From assembly GCF_000719115.1 (NCBI RefSeq), contig NZ_JOEA01000027.1, forward strand, positions 1 to 64,000: a stretch of DNA of 64,000 nucleotides. The letters run 5' to 3'. Within the stretch, counting starts at the first letter, position 1. Each line of letters opens with the position of its first letter. This DNA is from Lentzea albidocapillata. GTDB taxonomy: Bacteria > Actinomycetota > Actinomycetes > Mycobacteriales > Pseudonocardiaceae. A program made the position numbers and the translations under genes. Below are positions 1-6,982 of this stretch, one piece after another. The notes beneath the pieces were generated by a model. The model made no database searches and was not told the origin of the DNA. It saw only the letters and a list, made by a program, of their open reading frames with translations.

Positions 1-219
1 GGACACCTCCGACAGAAACGCGAGTTCCTCGGTACGTTTCCACCCGGTCAGCGCCGCATCGGTCTGCCGGTACGACGTGCGCACACCCTCCGCGCGGTAA
101 CGGTGATTCCGCTCGCTCAAAGTCCTGTTCCACACCAGACGCACACACCCGAACGTGCGGTTCAACACCGCAGCCTGCTCAGGAGTCGGGTAAGCCCGGC
201 ACTTGTACGCCGTTCGCAC
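1..219 (-). CDS. tnpB: TnpB (IS200/IS605-IS607 family), N-terminal part, cut by window edge
   Basis: This is the first 73 codons of a TnpB/OrfB protein, the RNA-guided nuclease carried by IS200/IS605 and IS607 elements. The reading starts at a GTG at 219 and contains the hallmark N-terminal motifs AYKCRAYPTPEQ, FGCVRLVWNRTL and SYRQTDAALTGWKRT. The frame runs open through the window edge, so the RuvC catalytic part and the omega-RNA-encoding 3' end lie outside. No Shine-Dalgarno is obvious, and upstream TTG codons could also serve as start. No tnpA lies to the right, so the element may be a tnpB-only derivative. The family call is firm; whether the gene is intact cannot be judged. Confidence 0.85.
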   Translation of the reverse strand, partial: MRTAYKCRAYPTPEQAAVLNRTFGCVRLVWNRTLSERNHRYRAEGVRTSYRQTDAALTGWKRTEELAFLSEVS

Positions 220-394
220 CAACCACAACCTACCGGGAACACCATGACAACCACGACGCAGGACCACCGGCCTGCGCACCGCGTGCTTGGATCGCCCCAG
301 CTCCACTCAGACGCTACTGGCGGAGTCCGGATCCCTCCCCGACCTGAACACCGGGACCTCCACCGGAGGCCATGGTGACCAGGTCCGACAGTTT
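220..394. other. non-coding stretch between tnpB start and next gene
   Basis: No convincing gene is seen here. This side of tnpB should contain the element's left end, but I could not define a boundary. At its right edge (about 372-396) the minus strand reads AAAACTGTCGGACCTG directly after the stop codon of the neighbouring gene. That resembles the start of the repeats at 3010-3085 and 21557-21655. Confidence 0.4.
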
Positions 395-1048
395 TCAGCG
401 CTCCGCCTGCCCGGCGAGTTCGCGCACCAGGGAACGCAGCTCCAGCAGGCTGATCGTGCCCTGTGGCTCCAGTTCCGCGGTCTCCACGCGCCGCAGCCGC
501 TCCCCCGCCAGCCGCTCGCCCAGAGTGACGTCCAGGGGCAGGAACGTCATCGTCTGCCGGTGCTGGTCGCTCAGGCCGGCCAGCGCCGGGTGGTAGACCG
601 CGACGTCCACGACGTCACCGTCCACCTGGGCCACCACGCGGTAGTCACCCAGCCGCATCCTCACCTGGCCGAGGTTCACGATCACCTCGGTCGGGTCCGG
701 CACCGGCGGCACCGAGTCGTGGAACTCCCACACCATGTCCGACGGCGGCGCGGCGTTGATCCACGCGTCGGTGTACGGGCGCAGCCTCGGGTCTTCCTGA
801 CCCGTGATCACCAGCGCGTACATGGCCATGTGGCCCTGTTCGAGAGAGAACACCAGGTCCGGGTGCAACGAGCTCACCAGATCGTTGAGCTCGTCCTCGA
901 CGCGGTGCGGTTCGCCGTCGCCGAGCGCCGCGCTGACCACGGGTACCAGCTCGAACCACCGTTCCCAGAAGCGTTGCGCTGCTTCCTCGGCGTTCGGCAG
1001 ATGGGTCGGGGCGACGTCTTCGGCTTTGCGGCGGCGGAACCACTTCAT
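395..1048 (-). CDS. hypothetical protein
   Basis: A 217-residue soluble protein of unknown function. It begins with a basic stretch (MKWFRRRK) and has no signal peptide or membrane segment. The middle alternates acidic and hydrophobic stretches and contains the phrase DAWINAAPPSDMVWEFHDS. I do not recognise a catalytic motif. The start is supported by TTAGGAATC just upstream. It is the last gene of a three-gene operon, 5 nt after the YdeI-like gene, so it is probably co-transcribed with that gene and the membrane-anchored protein. Its stop codon directly abuts a repeat-like sequence. Confidence 0.75.
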   Translation of the reverse strand: MKWFRRRKAEDVAPTHLPNAEEAAQRFWERWFELVPVVSAALGDGEPHRVEDELNDLVSSLHPDLVFSLEQGHMAMYALVITGQEDPRLRPYTDAWINAAPPSDMVWEFHDSVPPVPDPTEVIVNLGQVRMRLGDYRVVAQVDGDVVDVAVYHPALAGLSDQHRQTMTFLPLDVTLGERLAGERLRRVETAELEPQGTISLLELRSLVRELAGQAER

Positions 1049-1053
1049 GATTC

Positions 1054-1611
1054 CTAAGAGTAGAGCTTGCGTCCGTCCGCCAGCATTTCAACGAACTGGG
1101 CGATGCGCTTCTGCCGTGTCTCCGGCCTCTTCGCGTCGTGGATGCGCAGCAGCACGGCATACCTGTTCTGGCTGTTGAGCGTCTTGAAGAACTCGGCTGC
1201 CTTGGGATTGGCCTGCAACGCCTCGGTGAGGTCGTCCGGCACCTCGATCGTCGCCGGTCCCGCGTAGGCGGCGTCCCAGCGTCCGTCCGCCTTGGCCTTC
1301 TCGATCTCGGCGAGCCCGGCGGGCAGCATCTTGCCGGCCGCGATGAGTTCCTCGACCTTGCCGCAGTTGCGCTTGGACCACTTGCTCCGCGGACGTCGAG
1401 GCGTCCACCGCTGCGAGTAGTAGGTCTCGTCCACGGACCGTGTGAGTCCATCGATCCAGCCGTGACACAAGGCGACGTCCAGCGCCTCGCCGTAGGTGAT
1501 CGTCCTGATCCCCGAGCCCTTCTTGGCGTACTTGATCCACAGTTCGGTCTCGTTCGCGCCGTTCTCGTGCAGCCACGCGTCGAACTCGGCGGGACCCTCG
1601 AAGACGATCAA
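1054..1611 (-). CDS. YdeI/OmpD-associated family protein
   Basis: A 185-residue protein of the YdeI family, whose C-terminal OmdA domain gives it the name 'bacteriocin-protection' or OmpD-associated. Recognisable segments are FDAWLHENGANETELWIKYA near the N terminus, CHGWIDGLTRSVDE around residue 50, and SQRWTPRRPRSKWSKRN, all typical of the family. Length matches normal members. The biochemical role of the family is not settled; actinobacterial members are cytosolic. Its ATG overlaps the stop of the upstream gene in an ATGA, so translation is probably coupled. Confidence 0.9.
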   Translation of the reverse strand: MIVFEGPAEFDAWLHENGANETELWIKYAKKGSGIRTITYGEALDVALCHGWIDGLTRSVDETYYSQRWTPRRPRSKWSKRNCGKVEELIAAGKMLPAGLAEIEKAKADGRWDAAYAGPATIEVPDDLTEALQANPKAAEFFKTLNSQNRYAVLLRIHDAKRPETRQKRIAQFVEMLADGRKLYS

Positions 1612-2123
1612 CGCACCCTCCTCAGGCAGAGCGTCATGTCCTCATAGGGAACACCGAGTTCGGCCTCTGCGGGGCAACTTTCGTCCGCTATCTCGACGAC
1701 CTGCACGTTCACCCGCGGCGCCGCGCAGTCGAACTTGGACACGACGGACCTCTGCAGGTCGTCGGTGTCGAGCTCGAAGCAGTCGCCGCGCTCGGCGTTG
1801 GGCAGCAGGCACAGCGCCGCGTTGTGCCTGGTGTCGCGCAACACCTTGTAGTCACCGCGCGGGCACTTGCCGCTCGTCTCCGTGAGCACGGTCCCGATCT
1901 TCAGCGCTGCCCTGTCCTGTTCACAGCCGATGACGGTCAGGCCCTGGTCGTTCTCGCCGGGGCCGTTGAACTTCACGCAGCTGCCTTTGTCCGCCTTGGA
2001 GTAGTCGGTTAGGAACATGGACTCCGGCGCCGGCTGGGCGGGTTCGTCGGTTCCACTGAACGCCCACCACACGCCGAGATAGGCCAGCACGGCAAGTACG
2101 CACACCATCACGGTCTGTCTCAC
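1608..2123 (-). CDS. membrane-anchored LppU-like protein with duplicated Cys domain
   Basis: A 171-residue protein with one N-terminal membrane segment (about residues 6-22, VCVLAVLAYLGVWW) and an extracytoplasmic part. The outer part looks like two copies of one small module. Each copy has GxC near its start (GSCVKF, GDCFEL), then a xxC stretch (VIGC, KFDC), a CP/CPAE element and a final LCL (ALCLLP, TLCLRR). This layout resembles the LppU/SCO3897 family of actinobacterial secreted proteins, whose function is unknown. The GTG at 2123 is chosen because upstream in-frame ATGs would run into the divergent acetyltransferase gene. The evenly placed cysteines suggest disulfides. Confidence 0.7.
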   Translation of the reverse strand: MRQTVMVCVLAVLAYLGVWWAFSGTDEPAQPAPESMFLTDYSKADKGSCVKFNGPGENDQGLTVIGCEQDRAALKIGTVLTETSGKCPRGDYKVLRDTRHNAALCLLPNAERGDCFELDTDDLQRSVVSKFDCAAPRVNVQVVEIADESCPAEAELGVPYEDMTLCLRRVR

Positions 2124-2193
2124 GACCACGCTGCGAATTATGGCGGCGGAAACTGAGTGGCGCGCGGCGACGGGTTTGGCCACAGTGCGCCTC

Positions 2194-2673
2194 ATGCTGA
2201 TCCGGCGGGAGACACCCGCAGACATCGACGCCATCCGCACCGTCACGAACCTCGCGTTCAAGGACGGGCCGGAGGCTCAGCTGATCGACTGGTTGCGCGC
2301 GGACGAGGGCTGGATCCCGGAGTTGTCGCTGGTGGAGGACGGCGTTCTCGGGCATGTCGTGTGCACGCGCGGGTACCTCGGCGAGGTGGCCGCTCTCGGG
2401 CTCGGGCCGATCGCCGTGCATCCCTCGCACCAGCGCGACGGTATCGGGTCGGCGTTGATGCACGCGGTTCTCGGTGCGGCTGAGGCTCGCGGCGAGCGCG
2501 CGGTCATTCTGCTGGGTTCGCCGGACTACTACTCGCGGTTCGGCTTCCGGCTCGCTTCGGGGTTCGGGATCACGCCGCCGGTTCCGGAGTGGGCGCCGTA
2601 CTTCCAGGCGCGGCTGTTCGGTGACGTGCCCGCGGGCGCGTTCCGGTACGCGGAGCCGTTCAACCGGCTTTGA
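2194..2673 (+). CDS. GNAT family N-acetyltransferase
   Basis: A 159-residue GNAT acetyltransferase of the YhbS type (COG3153). It starts with the beta-1 signature MLIRRETPADIDAI. The acetyl-CoA pyrophosphate loop is visible as HPSHQRDGIGSALM (residues 76-89). The C-terminal half has the YYSRFGFR element typical of the subgroup. The substrate is unknown. A longer frame exists from 2140, but the family homology starts at 2194; GTG at 2185 is another possible start. It is divergent from the LppU-like gene, and its last 14 bases overlap the 3' end of the gene on the opposite strand. Confidence 0.88.
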   Translation: MLIRRETPADIDAIRTVTNLAFKDGPEAQLIDWLRADEGWIPELSLVEDGVLGHVVCTRGYLGEVAALGLGPIAVHPSHQRDGIGSALMHAVLGAAEARGERAVILLGSPDYYSRFGFRLASGFGITPPVPEWAPYFQARLFGDVPAGAFRYAEPFNRL

Positions 2674-3808
2674 GCACGCTGCCTTCGGCCGTGCGCGCGT
2701 AGACCGTGCCGTCGGGCTGTGCGGACACGGTGTCGATGAAACGGCCTTCGCCCAACGGTTCCCAGGTGGTGGTGAGGCGGTGCGGGCGTCCGCCGATCAG
2801 GGTGTGGACGCCGATCGTCCCGTCTGGACGGAGAACCGCTTCGGGTGAGGCTTCGAGGGAATGGGCGATCTCGCGCCATGCTCCGGCGGCGGTGGCCATG
2901 AGCTTGTCGCCGGACCTGACGTACAAGGCCACGGACCCGTCCGGGTAGGCGACGGCGGACGGCTTGCCCGCCGCGAAGCCGGCCGGGCTCACCGCCTGCC
3001 AGCTCGGAATCGATCCGGACTGGAGGGCCCCCTGGGGGGACCTGCCCCCCATCCCAATCATCTCAGGCAGGTCTGACAGTTTCGCGACGCTGCCGTCGGC
3101 CAGCACGGCGTACAGGTCCACCGTCCCGTCAGGACGAGCCACCGCTTCGGGATCGCCGGCCACACCCGAGGCCACGGTCCGCGCGGCGCCGCCCGCCAAC
3201 GCCCTGACCTCGCCCCGAGCCGTTCGCGCGTACACGGAGCGCCCGGCCACCGAAGGCCGTCCGACGAAGTCGCCCGAGGTGCTCAGCCGCGAGCCGCCGG
3301 CCCAGACATCGCCGTCCCGGACCACGTGGACGACGCCGCCGACGACCTCGGGCCCACCCTGCCACGCCTGCCGCAGCATCGATCCGGCGCGCGTTTCCGC
3401 CTGGTCGTACCGCTCCGGGCAGCAGGACCGCTGCACCGCGTCGGCGAGCAGCCCGGCGGAGAGTTCCGGCCGGTCCACGCGCACCGCGTACTCGAAGAAC
3501 CGCCGCGCCGCATAGGGCACGTCCATGATCTGCTCGGGCGTCCCCCACCCCATCGACGGCCGCTGCTGGAACACGCCCAACGAGTCACGGTCACCGCACG
3601 ACAGGTTGTTCATGTGCGACTCGACCCATCCGGCCTCGAACCCGGCGAGCATCACCTTGTCGCTCACGCGCAGAGAAAGACCAACGGCGTGCACGGCGCG
3701 GATGACGTCCGCGTCGTGCACGCCGGGAACTCGGCACCTCACGTCCAACGGCAACGCATGTGCGGTACCGGACATGAGCAAGACGAAGACCAGCGCGAGC
3801 CTGAGCAC
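2660..3808 (-). CDS. secreted lysozyme-like / beta-propeller protein
   Basis: About 382 residues, starting at a GTG that gives a clean signal peptide (LRLALVFVLLMSGTAHA). Residues about 40-120 form a lysozyme/transglycosylase-like module with AGFEAGWVESHMNNL and DSLGVFQQRPS, a pattern seen in many secreted actinomycete proteins. The rest is a repeat-built propeller with blades ending in PDGTVDLY, PDGSVALY, PDGTIGVH and PDGTVYAR, like tachylectin-type lectin propellers. One blade is interrupted by about 20 extra residues (about 242-266) encoded by the repeat at 3010-3085. It lies 38 nt behind the GH9 cellulase and is probably co-transcribed. A cell-wall or carbohydrate-binding role is inferred. 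Confidence 0.78.
   Translation of the reverse strand: MLRLALVFVLLMSGTAHALPLDVRCRVPGVHDADVIRAVHAVGLSLRVSDKVMLAGFEAGWVESHMNNLSCGDRDSLGVFQQRPSMGWGTPEQIMDVPYAARRFFEYAVRVDRPELSAGLLADAVQRSCCPERYDQAETRAGSMLRQAWQGGPEVVGGVVHVVRDGDVWAGGSRLSTSGDFVGRPSVAGRSVYARTARGEVRALAGGAARTVASGVAGDPEAVARPDGTVDLYAVLADGSVAKLSDLPEMIGMGGRSPQGALQSGSIPSWQAVSPAGFAAGKPSAVAYPDGSVALYVRSGDKLMATAAGAWREIAHSLEASPEAVLRPDGTIGVHTLIGGRPHRLTTTWEPLGEGRFIDTVSAQPDGTVYARTAEGSVLKAG
3010..3085 (-). repeat. in-gene mini-repeat, copy 1
   Basis: Read on the minus strand, this stretch has GAAACTGTC, then ATGATTGGGATGGGG, then GTCCCCCCAGGGGG and finally CCGGATC, in the same order and spacing as the copy at 21557-21655. It lies inside a coding region and adds about 20 residues to a propeller blade. 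The shared DNA is read in a different frame here than in the other copy, so the similarity is at DNA level. No terminal inverted repeat is visible for this copy. Confidence 0.65.
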
Positions 3809-3846
3809 AAGTCCGAATTGGACACCCAGGCCCGCGCCGGCGCCAC

Positions 3847-5700
3847 TCAGGAGTGGGCGATCAGCGAGAAGCCGAGCACGCCCGTCGCCGTGAAGTCGAT
3901 GGCCGGCTCGGAGCTGGGCCACGAGCGCAGGTCGTCGGCGAACACGGACTTCGCGTTGTTGAACTCCAGCGTGTACGGCTTGGTGCAGCTGACGGAACCA
4001 GGCGGCATCTCACCGAGGTCGCCGAAGAGCGTTGCGTCGTTCGGGCCGTTGATCACGGCGCCGACCAGCACCTTCGAGCCGCCGTTCACCGAACCGGAGA
4101 GGTTCGCGGCCTGGTGGTGCGGGCACTCGGGGAACTTCGTGCCGACGCCGACGATCAGCGAGGTACCCCAGGCGTTGGTGCCGAGGGCGAAGCCGCGCTG
4201 CTGCGTGCCGAAGGTCGCGTACTCCTTGGAGCCGGTGAGCTTCTGGTACAGCGCGGCGGTGGTGATGTAGCCGAACGTGCGCGAGCCGACGTCCCAGGTC
4301 TCGACGTTGGCGGCGGTGCGGAACGGCGACGTCTTGGCGGCGTCCGCGCCCTTCTGCAGCTGACGCTGGATGTCGCCGATGATCTGCTTCTCGGTCACCT
4401 CGGCGCCCGGGATGCCCTTCTTCAACAGCTTCGCGAGGTCGGCGTGGCCGAGCGCGGAGATGTTGTAGACGTTGAGCGTGTCCGGGTCCTGCGTCGCGAG
4501 GAACTCCTTGGCCCAGTGCGCGGCCGCGCGGGCGAACTGCCCGTAACGCTTGTCGTGCAACGCCTTGGCGGCCAGCGCGAGCTGCGTCGCGCCGAACTCC
4601 ATGTCGTCGGTCCACGACTCTTCGGGGTAGTACGCGTGCGGGAACGCCGTCACGAGCTCGCCGACGTTCTCGGTCTTGGCCAGCGCGAACAGCTGCGCGG
4701 CCTTGTCCAGGTACGCACGGGCGGCACGCGGGTTGCGGTCGGCCTCGATCTGGGCGGCCAGCGCGAACGAGCCGGCCACGCGGCCGACCAGGTTCGGGCT
4801 GATCTTCTCGCCGGCGACGTTCGCGCGGAAGACGGGGCGGTGCTTGATGAAGTACTCGCTGTCGCCCGGCTTGACGTTGAGCTTGTCGTCGGCCTCGGGC
4901 AGGCGCCACACGTCGTGGTCGCCGACGAAGCCGAACTCCGCGGAGCCCGTGCCGATGCCGACCTGCGCGTAGAGCGTGCCGGTCTTCTCGTCGAACGCCT
5001 TGTCGAGCCACTTGAGGCCGAACTTGGCCTCGTTGTAGAGCGCGGCGTCGTGCTTGTTGCGCAACGCCAGCAGCATCGACGCGGTCGAGTACGACGAGGC
5101 GTGCGTGAACTTCACGAAGTCACCGGCGTCGAACCAGCCGCCTTCGAGGTCGACCTTCGCGCCCGTGGGCTTCAACGGCGCCGCGATCTGGTCGCCACCC
5201 TCGCCCGCGAACACCGGCGCCTCGTAGACGAGCGCCTCGCGGTCGGTGAGGTGCGCGGGCTTGCGGTTCAGCCTGCCGGGGATGACGTCGGCGCCGTCGC
5301 GCTGCGCCTGGAAGAACTCGACGGTGTTGTGCGCGACCGGCGAGAACAGCTTCTTCAGCGAGTCGACCTTGAACACCGGAGAGGTCGTCGTGCCGACCTT
5401 GATCCGGTACGTGCCCGACCTCTTCAACGCGGAGAAGTCGATCGGGTGCACCGCGGGGAACGTGTCGCTCCACGAGCCCGTCGAGGCACCCGTCCTGCCG
5501 GTCAGCACGGTCCGGCCGCGGCTGTTCACAACGGAGAACTTGGTGTTGGCGGCGCCTCCGAGCACGTAGGCGTGCTTCTGCTCGGAGGTGCCGAACCCGA
5601 CCTGATCCAGCCGGATCTGGCCGGTGGGAACGGCCTGTGCAGGCGCCACGACCACACCTGTGAGCACTGCGGCGACAAGGGCCGCAAGTCTGATGCGCAT
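3847..5700 (-). CDS. secreted GH9 endoglucanase (cellulase)
   Basis: A 617-residue glycoside hydrolase family 9 enzyme that cleaves beta-1,4-glucan outside the cell. Residues 1-23 are a signal peptide ending AQA. An N-terminal immunoglobulin-like CelD domain spans about 25-112 and the (alpha/alpha)6 catalytic domain about 118-612. The catalytic aspartates are in GGWFDAGDF (D191/D194), and the general acid is Glu598 in SSEPAID close to the C terminus, as the family requires. There is no cellulose-binding module, so it may act on soluble or amorphous glucan. A palindromic operator-like site lies 41 bp upstream, and the propeller protein gene follows. Confidence 0.95.
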   Translation of the reverse strand: MRIRLAALVAAVLTGVVVAPAQAVPTGQIRLDQVGFGTSEQKHAYVLGGAANTKFSVVNSRGRTVLTGRTGASTGSWSDTFPAVHPIDFSALKRSGTYRIKVGTTTSPVFKVDSLKKLFSPVAHNTVEFFQAQRDGADVIPGRLNRKPAHLTDREALVYEAPVFAGEGGDQIAAPLKPTGAKVDLEGGWFDAGDFVKFTHASSYSTASMLLALRNKHDAALYNEAKFGLKWLDKAFDEKTGTLYAQVGIGTGSAEFGFVGDHDVWRLPEADDKLNVKPGDSEYFIKHRPVFRANVAGEKISPNLVGRVAGSFALAAQIEADRNPRAARAYLDKAAQLFALAKTENVGELVTAFPHAYYPEESWTDDMEFGATQLALAAKALHDKRYGQFARAAAHWAKEFLATQDPDTLNVYNISALGHADLAKLLKKGIPGAEVTEKQIIGDIQRQLQKGADAAKTSPFRTAANVETWDVGSRTFGYITTAALYQKLTGSKEYATFGTQQRGFALGTNAWGTSLIVGVGTKFPECPHHQAANLSGSVNGGSKVLVGAVINGPNDATLFGDLGEMPPGSVSCTKPYTLEFNNAKSVFADDLRSWPSSEPAIDFTATGVLGFSLIAHS

Positions 5701-5740
5701 GAGGGGAACTCCCGGTCCAGGCCTCGGCGTTCGGCCTTCG

Positions 5741-5759
5741 GTTAAGAAAGTTTCCTAAC
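5741..5759. promoter_or_regulatory. palindromic operator before GH9 gene
   Basis: GTTAAGAAAGTTTCCTAAC is a 19-bp inverted repeat with one mismatched pair, 41 bp upstream of the cellulase start. Similar TTAGGAAA/TTTCCTAA palindromes occur before secreted hydrolase genes in actinomycetes, as far as I recall; the regulator is not identified here. It probably overlaps the promoter. Confidence 0.6.
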
Positions 5760-5792
5760 AGTTCGCAGCAGACTAGCCCCACAAACCGGACA

Positions 5793-6794
5793 TCACCAGC
5801 CCTCAGGCGGTTCCGAAAACGCCGAGGAGAGGTCACGCGTCAGTGAGAGTGCGCGTTTGACCCAAGTGGACGATGCACCCGCTAGTCCGCAGGTCGGAGT
5901 CGGCAGCGCCTGCTCGGCGAGGATCGACCTCGGGAAGCCGAGACGGTCGACCAAGGTGAACGCCCGCTGCCCGACGTCCTTGAGCGCGACCGGCGCGCCG
6001 GGATCGGTGCTCGGCACCAGCCCGAGCGCCAGCGTCGTGCCCGCCTGCCACGTCTCGCCGATCTCGTCGAGCGCCTCCGCGCCCTTGATCAACGTCGCGT
6101 CGAACGCGATCGCCGTCGCGCCCGCCTCGCGGAGCAACGTCAGCGGCGGGTGCGGCGCGCAGCAGTGCACCACGACCTCGTGGCCCTTCAACGCATCGAT
6201 GACGGTGGCGAGCACCGCGCGGGCGTCCGGCCCCGGCACGGCGGCCACGGTGCCGAGTTGGGATGGCGTCGGCAGCAGGCCCTGCAGCACGGCGGGCAGA
6301 CCCGGTTCGTCGATCTGCACGACGACCTTCGCCTTGGTGCGCTTGGCGACCTCGGCAGCGTGCTGCTTGAGACCTTCGGCGAGCGACGCGGCGAACTCCT
6401 TCACCGCCCCTGGGTCCGTGAGCACCCGATGGCCGCGCATCAGTTCGATGTTCGACATCAGCGTCCACGGCCCGACGGCCTGCAACTTGACCGTCTCAGG
6501 CTGCGCCCCCGCACGTTCCAACGCCTCGTCGAACGCGTCCAGGTCGCCCCGCAGCAGGTCGACGGCGCGGCGGTGGTCACGGCCGGCGCGCGGGGTCACG
6601 CGGTAGCCGGAGGTGACGACCTCGATCGCGAGGTCGACCAGCAGGCCGGCGGTACGGCCGATCATGTCCGCACCGACTCCCCGGCCAGGCAGCTCCGGGA
6701 CGTGCGGCAGCTCAGGCAGCTCTCCGACGACGACGCGCGCCGCCTCGTCGATGTCGGTTCCGGGCAGCGATCCGATTCCAGTTGCTCCACGCAC
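5793..6794 (-). CDS. cobalamin-independent methionine synthase C-terminal domain protein
   Basis: A 333-residue TIM-barrel protein related to the C-terminal catalytic half of MetE. Zinc ligands typical of the family are present: His210 and Cys212 in VVVHCCAPHP and Cys302 in PTPTCGLAG. The N terminus (GATGIGSLPGTD) is the usual opening of stand-alone actinobacterial members. These lack the MetE N-terminal half; some relatives transfer methyl groups from corrinoid or unknown donors to homocysteine, so the methyl donor here is uncertain. The GTG at 6794 is preferred because a start at 6842 would run into the chitinase promoter boxes. Confidence 0.88.
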   Translation of the reverse strand: MRGATGIGSLPGTDIDEAARVVVGELPELPHVPELPGRGVGADMIGRTAGLLVDLAIEVVTSGYRVTPRAGRDHRRAVDLLRGDLDAFDEALERAGAQPETVKLQAVGPWTLMSNIELMRGHRVLTDPGAVKEFAASLAEGLKQHAAEVAKRTKAKVVVQIDEPGLPAVLQGLLPTPSQLGTVAAVPGPDARAVLATVIDALKGHEVVVHCCAPHPPLTLLREAGATAIAFDATLIKGAEALDEIGETWQAGTTLALGLVPSTDPGAPVALKDVGQRAFTLVDRLGFPRSILAEQALPTPTCGLAGASSTWVKRALSLTRDLSSAFSEPPEGW

Positions 6795-6827
6795 CCACCG
6801 GATTGTTCCACTGTCCGGCGGACAGAA

Positions 6828-6864
6828 GAGGTCTAGACCCATTGACGCTATGGTCTAGGCCACT
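6828..6864 (+). promoter_or_regulatory. two DasR-type boxes (dre) before chitinase gene
   Basis: Two copies of the DasR-responsive pattern lie side by side: GGTCTAGACC at 6830-6839 and TATGGTCTAGGCCACT at 6849-6864. The known dre consensus is close to ACTGGTCTAGACCACT. DasR is a GntR-family repressor released by aminosugar phosphates, which fits control of a chitinase. The sites lie about 120-150 bp upstream of the start codon. Confidence 0.85.
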
Positions 6865-6982
6865 TACCGTGATTGAGCAGGCGCTGAACGTATGGGTGCC
6901 TCCCTGTACGTGGTGCAGGACCGCGACGCGCCCCGTGGTCCTGCACCACTCCCTTCCTCCCCTGCCGGAAGGACCACACCCG

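Noticed and set aside
2124..2261. Longer N terminus for the LppU-like membrane protein
   Set aside because: It would overlap the divergent acetyltransferase start and put an Arg-rich stretch before the membrane segment; the GTG at 2123 is more economical.
3853..5745. A 630-codon open frame antisense to the GH9 cellulase
   Set aside because: Composition artefact; the cellulase on the other strand has the complete domain order and active site.
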